This document shows positions 28,995-37,215 of a stretch of 40,750 bases of DNA, in pieces. Each line of letters begins with the position of its first letter. Position 1 is the stretch's first letter. Under the pieces are notes generated by a model that was not told where the DNA came from, did no database searches, and saw only the letters and a list, made by a program, of their open reading frames with translations. A program made the translations under genes and the position numbers. This DNA comes from an uncultured Candidatus Poseidoniales archaeon (GTDB taxonomy: Archaea; Thermoplasmatota; Poseidoniia; Poseidoniales; Poseidoniaceae), in assembly GCA_902625885.1 (NCBI GenBank), contig CACODE010000004.1:1-40750 (forward strand). The letters are read 5' to 3'.

Positions 28995-29049
28995 GGTCTT
29001 CTGAAGACAGAGCGGTTCTTGAACCTGTATTACAAGGGTTCATGTCATC
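28995..29049. promoter_or_regulatory. Divergent moaA/aroA control region with two palindromes
   Basis: GTCTTC-T-GAAGAC at 28996-29008 is a perfect odd palindrome lying one base before the moaA ATG. TGTATTACA at 29026-29034 is another, flanked by GAACC (29021-29025) and GGTTC (29037-29041). The second could supply TATA-like elements on both strands (TGTATTAC and TGTAATAC). A start about 25 bases away would fall near 29004 for moaA and near 29056 for aroA, which favours aroA starting at 29068. No regulator is identified. Confidence 0.4.
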
Positions 29050-29067
29050 ATGTGCTTACGGGGGTTC

Positions 29068-30483
29068 ATGACCAATGCGTGGAACAAACGCTGGTCCATC
29101 GACGCGAGGCACGAGGTCGAAGCCGCTCCGCCAAGCCTCATCGTGCAGCCGTTGGATTCTATAGAACAAATCAATTGGTCGCTACCACCCTCAAAGAGCC
29201 ACGCCATCCGATGGTTGGCGCTCGCTGCTCAGTCCGAACAAGACATCGTCTTTGATGGCATGAAATACGCAGGACAAGACATCATCTCCATGCGGCGTTG
29301 CCTTCGGCAGATGGGTGTTCCCATCATCGATTTGGATGAAGGAGGAAATCCCGTGGGCGAACACCCCGCTACCGGTGACCAACCCTCCCCTCACACGTCA
29401 AAATGGTTGGTGCGCGGTGTAGGAAAGAACGGCCTCGAGGCCCCAAAAGAGGTTATTGACGCTGGAAATTCTGGTACAGCCCTGCGCATATTGATGGCCA
29501 TCTGCGCCCGTTTTACGACCGCTGTTGTGGTTGATGGCGACGCTACACTGCGGGCCCGAGATCACGGAGAGATGATCGAAGGTCTCCATCAACTCGGTGT
29601 CTTGACCGTCGCGCTGTCTGAAGGCCAGCACCTGCCGTTGTCCATCAAAGGCCCATGGGTGCTCCCAGAAGAGCTCCATGTTGATGTTTCCAAGTCCAGT
29701 CAACCGACGACCGCTTGGTGTTTGGCGGCACCGGCGCTCAACGGCCGACTGTTGCTTCGTAGCGAAGGTGCGGGTGTATCTTTGCGTCACAGTGAACTCA
29801 CCAAATCGTTGTGCGTCAATACCGGGGCGCCCGACGGTTTCTTTCTGGGGCAACTCGAGGCTTGGACGCCGACCGTGCCGAACGCCGAGGTTGTGCTTCC
29901 ACCCGATGCCTCCATGTTGGCTTTCGCTTGCTTGGCAGCCGGCGTTTGCAGGGCAACGGTGCGCATTGGCAAAATTCCTGAAAAAGAGGAATCAATCGGC
30001 CATGAGGTCCTTACTGAAGCAGTGCAAAAACTTGGCCTTGTCTTGGACGGCACAACCGTTTCGACCACACCCTCCTCGACGATTGCTGAGGTTGACCTGC
30101 GTCATGCAAACGACTTGATCACGCCCCTTGCCGCCATGATGGCCCTCGCCAAAGGGGGCACCATAAGTGGCGTTGCCCATGCGGCGTTCAAAGAAACCGA
30201 CCGAACCACCGGCACGGTGAACCTTTTGCGACAATTTGGCCTGAGGACTTCCTTCCAAAGCGGGTATCTGGTGGTTGAAGGCGAACAAAAAATACAGCAA
30301 CCAGACGGTCTTGTGGAAACGTATGGCGATCATCGGATGCAGATGACGGCCCTTGTTCTCGCGATGGGGTGTTCCGAGCCGGTGCGTATTGAAGGCGGTC
30401 ATCTTCACGAGGTTGCCGACCCTCAGGCACTGGAACGGTGGGAAGCGCTTGGTGTTGCCATCGAGCGTGTTGTGAACCCATAG
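29068..30483 (+). CDS. aroA: 3-phosphoshikimate 1-carboxyvinyltransferase (EPSP synthase)
   Basis: Sixth step of the shikimate pathway, joining PEP to shikimate 3-phosphate. The N-terminal PSKSHAIRW carries the substrate-binding Lys, Ser and Arg. GNSGTALR corresponds to the E. coli GNAGTAMR loop (M99 becomes Leu; P101 becomes Ile). SSQPTTAW matches the S168-S169-Q170 contact. NDLITPL carries the active-site Asp equivalent, and FKETDR and YGDHRMQM complete the PEP site. It has 471 residues from the ATG at 29068; an in-frame ATG at 29050 adds six. A stretch after the first beta domain (about 80-110) is longer than in E. coli. No other aro gene adjoins it. Confidence 0.93.
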   Translation: MTNAWNKRWSIDARHEVEAAPPSLIVQPLDSIEQINWSLPPSKSHAIRWLALAAQSEQDIVFDGMKYAGQDIISMRRCLRQMGVPIIDLDEGGNPVGEHPATGDQPSPHTSKWLVRGVGKNGLEAPKEVIDAGNSGTALRILMAICARFTTAVVVDGDATLRARDHGEMIEGLHQLGVLTVALSEGQHLPLSIKGPWVLPEELHVDVSKSSQPTTAWCLAAPALNGRLLLRSEGAGVSLRHSELTKSLCVNTGAPDGFFLGQLEAWTPTVPNAEVVLPPDASMLAFACLAAGVCRATVRIGKIPEKEESIGHEVLTEAVQKLGLVLDGTTVSTTPSSTIAEVDLRHANDLITPLAAMMALAKGGTISGVAHAAFKETDRTTGTVNLLRQFGLRTSFQSGYLVVEGEQKIQQPDGLVETYGDHRMQMTALVLAMGCSEPVRIEGGHLHEVADPQALERWEALGVAIERVVNP

Positions 30484-30486
30484 CCG

Positions 30487-32502
30487 CTAACCGTGCCGAC
30501 CAAAGTGGTGGTCAAGACTATCAATGGAAATCCTGAGTGATGTCGGCCGTCCGTGAACGCAAGCCCACGGATTTGGAATGCGCCGCATGTCGTCCAAGAG
30601 TCGCCTCATTTCCGGCAACGTCAAACGGTCGTTGGCCTTAACCGCACCTCTGCACGCATTCATGAACGCGATGTGGTCTTTCTTCGCCTCAACCGTCTCC
30701 AACGGTCCGCCATCGTCCGCCAGGTCTTGAAGGAGGTCAATAAAAAACGAACGCAATTCATCGCCTTCAATGAGTTGGGGCGAGGCCGTAATGGACCATG
30801 CACCGTCATCTTCGTTGGTGAGGTGGAAGCCAAGTTCATGCAGCCTTGTCTCGTGAGCGTCCACGAGGGCCGCCTGCCTCGCATCGAGGTTGAGTCGGAG
30901 CGGCGATAGCCTTTCCTGAGGCGCCCACGCTTGCCCGCTGTACCTCAGTCGCTCGTACCGCACACGCTCATGCAAGGCGTGCTGATCGATCAGCAGCAAT
31001 TCGTCCTCGGCTTGAACCAAGATGTAGGAATTGGCAAACTGAGCCAAGGGCTCCATGTGCGGCAGTTCGTTCAACTCTCCCTCAAGCGGTGCTTCTGCCA
31101 CGGGCCGCCTTGTTTTGCCACAGCCTGCATGCCTGTGAAGCGTCCGTTCTGCAGAAGAAAGCGGCGCTGATAGCGGCTGTTCGGGCAGGTCCGGGAGGAC
31201 GGTTTGCCCGTGAGGCGAGGAGGAAAGTGGACGAGGTTTTGGGACGGTCTTTGCTTCGTCGGCCTGTTCACCAATGAGGTTGAGCTGTTTGCCTGCAGCG
31301 ATGGCCCATGCAGGGGGTTGCGCAGCGGGTTGAGTCTCTGCGGAAGTTGATGTGGCAAGCCCGGCGGCTGAGACGAGGGAAGTGCTGGCATCATTGGGCG
31401 AGATAGGTGCTAAGTAGGTCTCTACCGACTTGACTTTCTTATCGTCTGTCAGGCCCTGAAGTCCCGGAATCCCGCCGGTTGCATCGGGTTCTGTAGGCGT
31501 GGACTCCAGCGTATGGGCAATGGCCCGTTCCAGCCGTTCTAGCACGCGCCAGGAGTGCCTGAGACGCACTTCTCTTTTTGTGGGGTGGACGTTAACATCA
31601 ACCTCCTCAGGGGGGCATTCCAGGTTGATGACGGCTAAGGGGTGTCGGCCTTGCATCAATCTGGTCTTGTAACCTCGCCGTATGGCTTGGAGGAAAGGTC
31701 CGGCGGCGACGGGTCGCTGGTTGATCAGGACGTGGATGTCGTCGCCTTTGCCGCGAGTGATGTCAGGCGTGCTAATGTAGCCACTCCAGCGTTCGTTGCC
31801 GGGAGCGTCCTCATCGTCTGGTGGCCGTACCAAAGCCACCAGTTCGGTTGCTTGCGCGCCCATGATGTCGTAAAGTCGGTCGAGCATGTTGTCCGTAGCG
31901 GGAACGTTGAGCAGCGTTCTTCGCTCGGTCTTCAGATGAAATCCACAACCGGGGTTTGCCAGGGCGTGGTCAACCACAACATCGACAACACGCGCTGTTT
32001 CGGTCTCGGGCCGACGTTGAAAGGCGAGGCGTGCAGGCGTGTTTTGAAACAGGTGTTCCACGGAAATCGCTGTACCGTTTGCCATGCCAAAAGGTTGCAC
32101 ATCGGACTTCACGCCGTCTTCCATCACGACGCTTGCGCCCTCTTCTCCTTGGGGTTTGCTCGCTATTTGCAGTCTGGAGACCATGCCGATGCTTGCCAGT
32201 GCTTCACCTCTGAACCCCAGCGAGGCAATGGACGACAAATCCTCCTTTCGGCTGAGTTTTGAGGTGGCGTGCCTGTCAAGTGCAAGCGAGAGGTCAGAAC
32301 GGTCGATTCCGCTTCCATTGTCCTCAACCAGAATACGGTCAAAACCGCCTCTCTCCACGGTGATCACAACGGTTGTGGCGTTCGCATCTAGGCTGTTTTC
32401 GATCAACTCCTTGACGACTTGAGCCGGTCGCTCGACGACTTCTCCGGCCGCAATGAAGCCGATGGTAGCGTCGTCCAATTGCTTGATTTTCCGAGGTTTC
32501 AT
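30487..32502 (-). CDS. mutL: DNA mismatch repair protein MutL (endonuclease type)
   Basis: GHKL ATPase that links MutS to strand removal. The N-terminus has ELIENSLDANA (catalytic E36), DNGSGI and GFRGEALASI. A low-complexity linker (about 330-470) leads to the dimerisation domain, with the endonuclease motif DQHALHERVRYE at 506-517, which fits DQHA-x2-E-x4-E. Later motifs ACRGAVKA and CVHGRP match the zinc-site elements. This MutL should therefore nick DNA itself, consistent with no MutH being present. It has 671 residues. Its start overlaps the mutS stop by four bases (ATGA). Mut proteins in archaea are thought to come from bacteria. Confidence 0.96.
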   Translation of the reverse strand: MKPRKIKQLDDATIGFIAAGEVVERPAQVVKELIENSLDANATTVVITVERGGFDRILVEDNGSGIDRSDLSLALDRHATSKLSRKEDLSSIASLGFRGEALASIGMVSRLQIASKPQGEEGASVVMEDGVKSDVQPFGMANGTAISVEHLFQNTPARLAFQRRPETETARVVDVVVDHALANPGCGFHLKTERRTLLNVPATDNMLDRLYDIMGAQATELVALVRPPDDEDAPGNERWSGYISTPDITRGKGDDIHVLINQRPVAAGPFLQAIRRGYKTRLMQGRHPLAVINLECPPEEVDVNVHPTKREVRLRHSWRVLERLERAIAHTLESTPTEPDATGGIPGLQGLTDDKKVKSVETYLAPISPNDASTSLVSAAGLATSTSAETQPAAQPPAWAIAAGKQLNLIGEQADEAKTVPKPRPLSSSPHGQTVLPDLPEQPLSAPLSSAERTLHRHAGCGKTRRPVAEAPLEGELNELPHMEPLAQFANSYILVQAEDELLLIDQHALHERVRYERLRYSGQAWAPQERLSPLRLNLDARQAALVDAHETRLHELGFHLTNEDDGAWSITASPQLIEGDELRSFFIDLLQDLADDGGPLETVEAKKDHIAFMNACRGAVKANDRLTLPEMRRLLDDMRRIPNPWACVHGRPTSLRISIDSLDHHFGRHG

Positions 32503-35138
32503 GACGGTTCCTCCAAATCTGTTTTCAACGCATACAGAACGTCCAGCGCCTGCCTTGGACTAAGTTCGTCAACATTGGTTTCGTCCAGTCTTTTGAGGAG
32601 GTTTTCGACACCTGGCGATAACTTCGCTTCGGCTTTCGCCGAAGTCCCCATCGCTGCAGCGGCAAAATACCCCATCAGACTCGCCTGACCGGCGTCTCTT
32701 GACTGCGGTGTTCCCTGTTCGCCGGCCTTGGCCCCTCCGGCTTGACGTTCGAGAAAAGCGAGCAGGTCGGTCGCTCTTTCGACGACGTTCCTTGGCAGGC
32801 CAGCCAAGGCGGCGACCTGTACGCCATAGGAATCATCGCACGGACCGTCGGCAACCGTGTGAAGAAATCGCAATTGGCCATCCGCTCGAGCGACCTGAAC
32901 ATGAACATTGCACAAGCCGCGAATTTCCTGTTCCAACCCAATCAATTGATGGTAATGCGTTGCAAACAGGGTTCGAGCACCGATTCGCATGCAGATGTCT
33001 TCCGTCACCGACCATGCGATGGATAAACCGTCAAAGGTGGACGTACCTCGCCCGATTTCATCGAGCAAAACAAGTGATTTTTCGGTCGCACGCTTGAGGA
33101 TGTGCGCCACCTCAATCATTTCCATCATGAACGTCGAGCGCCCACGTTTGAGGTCGTCACTCGCCCCCACCCTGGTAAAAATCCGATCAACGAGGCCCAA
33201 TTTTGCCTGACTGGCAGGAACAAAACATCCCGCTTGAGCGAGGACGGAAACCAAAGCCACCGTGCGCAGGTACGTCGACTTTCCACCCATGTTTGGTCCG
33301 GTTATCAGCAAGAAATTGCGTTTCGGGTTCATGTGCACGTCGTTGGGGACAAAGCCAGGCTGGTTTTCAAGAACAGGATGCCGGGCGCCTTCGAGTTTGA
33401 TGCCGAGTTGCTCTGTCATTTCGGGTTTCGTCCAGTTTCGCTCGCGGCTGACCGCCGCATAGCACTGCAAGACATCGATAGAAGCCACTCGCCTCGCGAT
33501 ATCGGCGAGCGTTGAAGAAAAGGTGGCGCAGTACGTTCGCAATTCTTGGAAGCGCCTGTATTCCAGCTCCTTCAGCTTCGAATCCGCTGTGAGCAAGAGG
33601 TCGTCGCGCCGGACAAGTTCTTCGGTGGTGTACCGAGAACCGTTCGTCAGTTGCTGCTTTCGCCGCCAATCCTCCGGCACCTTGTCTAGGTGTGTTTGGG
33701 TGACTTCGATGTACCAACCCACCTGGCGGTTGTTCTTCACCTTCAGCGATGGAATTTCCAACGTTTCCCGCAGGTTTCTTTCAAGCTCGGTGAACCATGC
33801 TTTCCCTTCGCCGGTGACGTTGCGAAGTTCATCGACTTCTTCATCAACGCCTGATTGAAGCAAACCTCCATCGCGAAGGCCGATCGGCGGTTCGGGTTTG
33901 AGCGTGTTCTGGATGGTTTTCATCATCTCCTGCAGTCCGTCGAGACCTTCCGACAAGTGGGCCAACAAGGGGTCTTGGCTGTCTCGGCACCAATTCATCA
34001 GGGCCGGCATGCGCTCCAAAGCATGCGATGTGGCGACAAGGTCGCGTGCGTTGCTGCGGTTGTAGGCCAGTTGCGTGGCAAGCCGCTCCATATCCCGTAT
34101 GCCTTTGAGGGATTCTCGCATACCGTCCAACCTTCTTGCTGAGCGGGCGAGGGACGAGACGGCTTGATGCCGTGTTTGTATGGCTTCTTTGTCCGAGAGC
34201 GGGTTCAAGAGCCATGTTTTGAGCAGGCGACGGCCCATGGCGGTCCGGCAACGGTTGAGTGTTGACAACAAGCTTCCGTCAAACTCACCAGCCAGCGTTG
34301 TGGTCAGTTCGAGGTTCCGCAACGTTGTCTGGTCGATCAATAGATGGCTTTGCTCTTCAAGGATCTCAACATCTTGAAGCGGAATTTCCGTTCGCAGGTG
34401 CACGGTCGCTAGGTAGTCAGCGGCAAGTCCGGCCGCCGACAAGGCTAGCGGAGCATGGTCCAAGTCCAAGTGGCCCAAATCCGCCACATTGAGCATGCTT
34501 TGAAGACGCTCCTGTCCCTTTTTTTGCGCGAGCTTGTGTTGACTGACCATCACGCCTTCGAGGCGCGGGAAAAAGGTGACAAGGTCGTCGTTCCCTGCAT
34601 CTTTTGGTGAAAGGACAAGTTCGCTCGGTTGCCACCTCAACAGGTCGTCTTGGAATCGAGCGTATCGGTCATGGCCTTGGTGAGTTGACGCCCATGCCTT
34701 TCCCGTGGAGGCGTCAATAACCGCTAAGCCCAAGGCATCCTTTTCCAACACCACGGCGCCGAGCAGCGACTGCTCGTTTCCCTCAAGCAACCCTTCCTCA
34801 AAGAGGCTGCCCGGCGTGTAGACACGCGTGACCACGCGCTCAAGGAGTTTGGCTCCAGGCCTCAATTCCTCCTCTTGTTCGGCAACGGTCACCTTGTAGC
34901 CGGCCCGAAGCATGGTGCGGAGGTGGTCTTGAAGGCCGTGCCATGGAAAACCGGCCATTGGAATGGGCTCCTCTGCGTTCTTGTCTCGGGAGGTGAGCGA
35001 GAGCCCGAGAACATCTGCAGCAACTTCTGCATCGTCGTGGAACAGTTCGTAAAAATCGCCCATACGGAAAAAGAGAATCGTATCTGGATGCTGTTCTTTG
35101 ATGTCAAAGAACTGGTCCATCATTCCTCTTTTTGTCAC
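32499..35138 (-). CDS. mutS: DNA mismatch repair protein MutS
   Basis: Mismatch-recognition ATPase of the MutS1 family. FFRMGDFYELF near residue 25 contains the mismatch-wedging Phe-x-Glu. The connector, lever and clamp domains follow (EYRRFQELRTYCATF). The ATPase has GPNMGGKSTYLR near 613-624, then DEIGRGTSTFDGLS and ATHYHQL. A C-terminal helix-turn-helix dimerisation segment closes it (about 835-880). It has about 879 residues. The start is uncertain: GTG at 35138 has GGAG upstream, TTG at 35153 lacks one, and ATG at 35123 corresponds to the conserved MMxQ start. It is the first gene of a mutS-mutL operon. Confidence 0.97.
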   Translation of the reverse strand: MTKRGMMDQFFDIKEQHPDTILFFRMGDFYELFHDDAEVAADVLGLSLTSRDKNAEEPIPMAGFPWHGLQDHLRTMLRAGYKVTVAEQEEELRPGAKLLERVVTRVYTPGSLFEEGLLEGNEQSLLGAVVLEKDALGLAVIDASTGKAWASTHQGHDRYARFQDDLLRWQPSELVLSPKDAGNDDLVTFFPRLEGVMVSQHKLAQKKGQERLQSMLNVADLGHLDLDHAPLALSAAGLAADYLATVHLRTEIPLQDVEILEEQSHLLIDQTTLRNLELTTTLAGEFDGSLLSTLNRCRTAMGRRLLKTWLLNPLSDKEAIQTRHQAVSSLARSARRLDGMRESLKGIRDMERLATQLAYNRSNARDLVATSHALERMPALMNWCRDSQDPLLAHLSEGLDGLQEMMKTIQNTLKPEPPIGLRDGGLLQSGVDEEVDELRNVTGEGKAWFTELERNLRETLEIPSLKVKNNRQVGWYIEVTQTHLDKVPEDWRRKQQLTNGSRYTTEELVRRDDLLLTADSKLKELEYRRFQELRTYCATFSSTLADIARRVASIDVLQCYAAVSRERNWTKPEMTEQLGIKLEGARHPVLENQPGFVPNDVHMNPKRNFLLITGPNMGGKSTYLRTVALVSVLAQAGCFVPASQAKLGLVDRIFTRVGASDDLKRGRSTFMMEMIEVAHILKRATEKSLVLLDEIGRGTSTFDGLSIAWSVTEDICMRIGARTLFATHYHQLIGLEQEIRGLCNVHVQVARADGQLRFLHTVADGPCDDSYGVQVAALAGLPRNVVERATDLLAFLERQAGGAKAGEQGTPQSRDAGQASLMGYFAAAAMGTSAKAEAKLSPGVENLLKRLDETNVDELSPRQALDVLYALKTDLEEPS

Positions 35139-35246
35139 GGGTGCACGCTCCAAGGCTTACGCTGGGGTTTGGCAAAGCCGACGAGGGCACATGAAGGTTC
35201 TCAATGAAATGGATTGAGCGTGCCTTTTTCTTGGCAGAATGTCGGA

Positions 35247-36452
35247 TTAATTTGAGCCTCTCAGTTGCTCGGCGGCGTGCCACAACATCATGGCGATCAG
35301 TATGCTGCCGACCAGGAGGAAAAGAAGGTTCAAGAAACCTCGACCGCTCTCTATAGAACCGTCCATTGTTATGTCAATTGACCACTGAATCGGTTGGCCA
35401 TTGGCGTCCGTACCGTGCACGTGCACGTGCGAATCAACAGCACCAGCATCGACCACATCGACGGGTATCGGGCGACTCAGCTGATGGACGGTGGTCTGGC
35501 CGTTGTTGTAGGTGGCAAGGTTCTCGGCGCCGATCGGTCCGATGAACCACGCTGTGCCTTCTTCGTCTGCGACGACGAGGGCAGATGGCACGTCAAGTCG
35601 TTCAATCTCCTGATTTGGAGACACGACGAGGCTTTCAACCGTTCCACCAACTATTAGGTTGTCCCCGGACCGAGCGAAACTGTGGAAGACACCGGCATCA
35701 AAGGAGTGGACGGCCATGAGTTCGGGCGTGTCTTGACCGCCGGGCCAAGCGATCCAACCCAGCACCGGATTGGACTGGGGAGTTGCTGGGCTGGAGCCGT
35801 CTTCGCCAACAGCGCTGGCTTCCAAGCCAATCGCCACCCATAATCCGTCCGAAAACCAAGCAAGATTTGTCCAGTGCGTGCCCGACGATGTGGACATGGG
35901 GTGGGTTGGTAAGAAGCCGTCGTGGACGCCACGGAACGATGTGTTGGTGTTTTCACTCGTTAACATCAATCCCGCAAAACCTGTGCTCCCGCCGGGGGTT
36001 GCGACATCGAGAACAGTGAAATTTCCGTTCGTGTTTGGGAAGTCAATGTACGTCATTCCTCCATGGATATCGATGGATAACAATTGGTTTTGCAGGGTTG
36101 AAAAGTAGACTTCGCCGTTTTCAGTTGTTTTAAGGAAATTCAACTTTTTCGCGTCCTCTTGCGATAGAACCAATGCAGTGTCGTCGTTTTTGCCGCTTTT
36201 TTGAAGCATCTGGTGGCCGTCGGTGGGCGAGTAAACGAGCGACGTGTAATATCCGGTTTTTGAACCGTATTCGATCTCGGTCACGAAGGCGTCCTTGAGC
36301 ATGCCGTCGGGTTCCGTAATTCTGTCACCCACAAAGTGCTCCGTTGCGTTGATGGCAAGGGCACCGATGACGACGAAGACGATGAAAAAAGAAAGCGTGA
36401 GCCATTGGTGCTCGGATTCCTCTTCGAGGAGACGTCGCCAGCCGCCGGCCAT
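35247..36452 (-). CDS. Membrane-anchored protein with a beta-rich outer domain, unknown
   Basis: 401 residues. An N-terminal helix (about 16-36, LTLSFFIVFVVIGALAI) and a C-terminal helix (about 370-390, FLNLLFLLVGSILIAMML) bracket a region of about 330 residues with repeated short strand-turn units (GLWVAIGLE, GWIAWPGG, NLIVGGTV, GTAWFIGP). This suggests a beta-propeller outside the cell. The short N- and C-terminal tails are cytoplasmic. I do not recognise a family. The start at 36452 is preceded, about 12-20 bases away, by the palindrome GGGGACCCC and then by a TATA-like TATGATA. It lies upstream of mutS on the same strand with 94-108 bases between, so it could be a separate unit. Confidence 0.65.
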   Translation of the reverse strand: MAGGWRRLLEEESEHQWLTLSFFIVFVVIGALAINATEHFVGDRITEPDGMLKDAFVTEIEYGSKTGYYTSLVYSPTDGHQMLQKSGKNDDTALVLSQEDAKKLNFLKTTENGEVYFSTLQNQLLSIDIHGGMTYIDFPNTNGNFTVLDVATPGGSTGFAGLMLTSENTNTSFRGVHDGFLPTHPMSTSSGTHWTNLAWFSDGLWVAIGLEASAVGEDGSSPATPQSNPVLGWIAWPGGQDTPELMAVHSFDAGVFHSFARSGDNLIVGGTVESLVVSPNQEIERLDVPSALVVADEEGTAWFIGPIGAENLATYNNGQTTVHQLSRPIPVDVVDAGAVDSHVHVHGTDANGQPIQWSIDITMDGSIESGRGFLNLLFLLVGSILIAMMLWHAAEQLRGSN

Positions 36453-36560
36453 GATGGTTGCATGGGGTCCCCTCTATCATACCTCTGCTGGCCCAAGAAA
36501 TGAGGACGCCTTCAAAACACAAAACGACGCGCCTTCATCGGGTTTCCTCGCATGCGGAGA

Positions 36561-36606
36561 CATCATAAAGGAAGCATCGGTCGCAGACACGCTTGGAGGC
36601 ATATCT
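36561..36606 (+). promoter_or_regulatory. Probable promoter and ribosome site of the L10e gene
   Basis: CATCATAAAG at 36561-36570 is a TATA-like element about 40 bases before the ATG. GGAGG at 36594-36598 is followed eight bases later by the start codon. A start near 36592 would place this Shine-Dalgarno at the very 5' end of a short leader. Confidence 0.4.
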
Positions 36607-37146
36607 ATGGCACGTAAACCCGCAGTCATGTACCGCCGATTAAAAGGCCCAGCCTACACCCGCCGCAAGTACATCGGTGGTGTTCCTAACAACCGTATCA
36701 TGCAGTTCCATGTCGGAAACCGCCGGGCTGCTGAGACAGGGCAATTTCAAGTCGTTCTTGAGTTGCGAGCGGACAACGATGTGCAAATCCGACACACGGC
36801 GCTTGAAGCCGCTCGTGTGGTCTCAAATTCCACCATTCGTAAGGAAGCAGGAGCGCAAGGCTACGCCCTTCGTGTCCACACCTTCCCGCACCACGTGCTT
36901 CGTGAAAACAAGCAAGCAACTGGAGCGGGCGCTGACCGTGTTTCTCAAGGCATGCGTTGCGCATTTGGCAAGAACGTCGGCACCGCTGCTCGTGTGAAGC
37001 GAGGCCAGCGCGTCATCTCTATTCATGTCAATGCGGAACACTACTTGACCGCTCGAGATGCCCTGCGCAAGGCCAGCATGAAATTCCCAACCCCGTGCAC
37101 CACCCGCCTCGTTCGCGGGCACGAGCACCTCAAGGGACTCATTTGA
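36607..37146 (+). CDS. rpl10e: Ribosomal protein L10e (universal uL16)
   Basis: A 179-residue large-subunit protein. It begins MARKPAVMYRRLKGPAYTRRKYIGG, a typical L10e N-terminus, and contains HHVLRENKQATGAGADRVSQGMR (the loop near the peptidyl-transferase centre), CAFGKNVGTAARV and RDALRKASMKFP. It binds 23S rRNA near the A site and the P-stalk base. Its frame continues upstream to 36295 without homology; the ATG at 36607 with GGAGG is the true start. It is followed by abce1, another translation factor, in the same direction. Confidence 0.95.
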   Translation: MARKPAVMYRRLKGPAYTRRKYIGGVPNNRIMQFHVGNRRAAETGQFQVVLELRADNDVQIRHTALEAARVVSNSTIRKEAGAQGYALRVHTFPHHVLRENKQATGAGADRVSQGMRCAFGKNVGTAARVKRGQRVISIHVNAEHYLTARDALRKASMKFPTPCTTRLVRGHEHLKGLI

Positions 37147-37161
37147 GCCGAGAAGAATTAT

Positions 37162-37194
37162 TTGCCCTGCTCCGCTGTTTTGCGGAAAGGGCAA
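37162..37194 (+). promoter_or_regulatory. Long hairpin between L10e and abce1
   Basis: TTGCCCT (37162-37168) pairs with AGGGCAA (37188-37194), and TCCGC (37171-37175) pairs with GCGGA (37182-37186). This gives 12 base pairs around a six-base loop with a small internal bulge. It lies just upstream of the abce1 ribosome site AGAGGGA (37205-37211). It could be an attenuator, a protein-binding site or a processing site separating the two messages. No T-tract follows. Confidence 0.4.
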
Positions 37195-37215
37195 CGGAAT
37201 GCAAGAGGGAAAACC

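Noticed and set aside
35395-35440. Repeated GTGCAC/CACGTG palindromes
   Set aside because: They encode alternating His-Val residues of the membrane-anchored protein and look like a coding effect.
36295-36606. N-terminal extension of L10e by 104 residues
   Set aside because: It is unlike any L10e, overlaps the divergent gene, and the ATG at 36607 has both a Shine-Dalgarno and the conserved family start.
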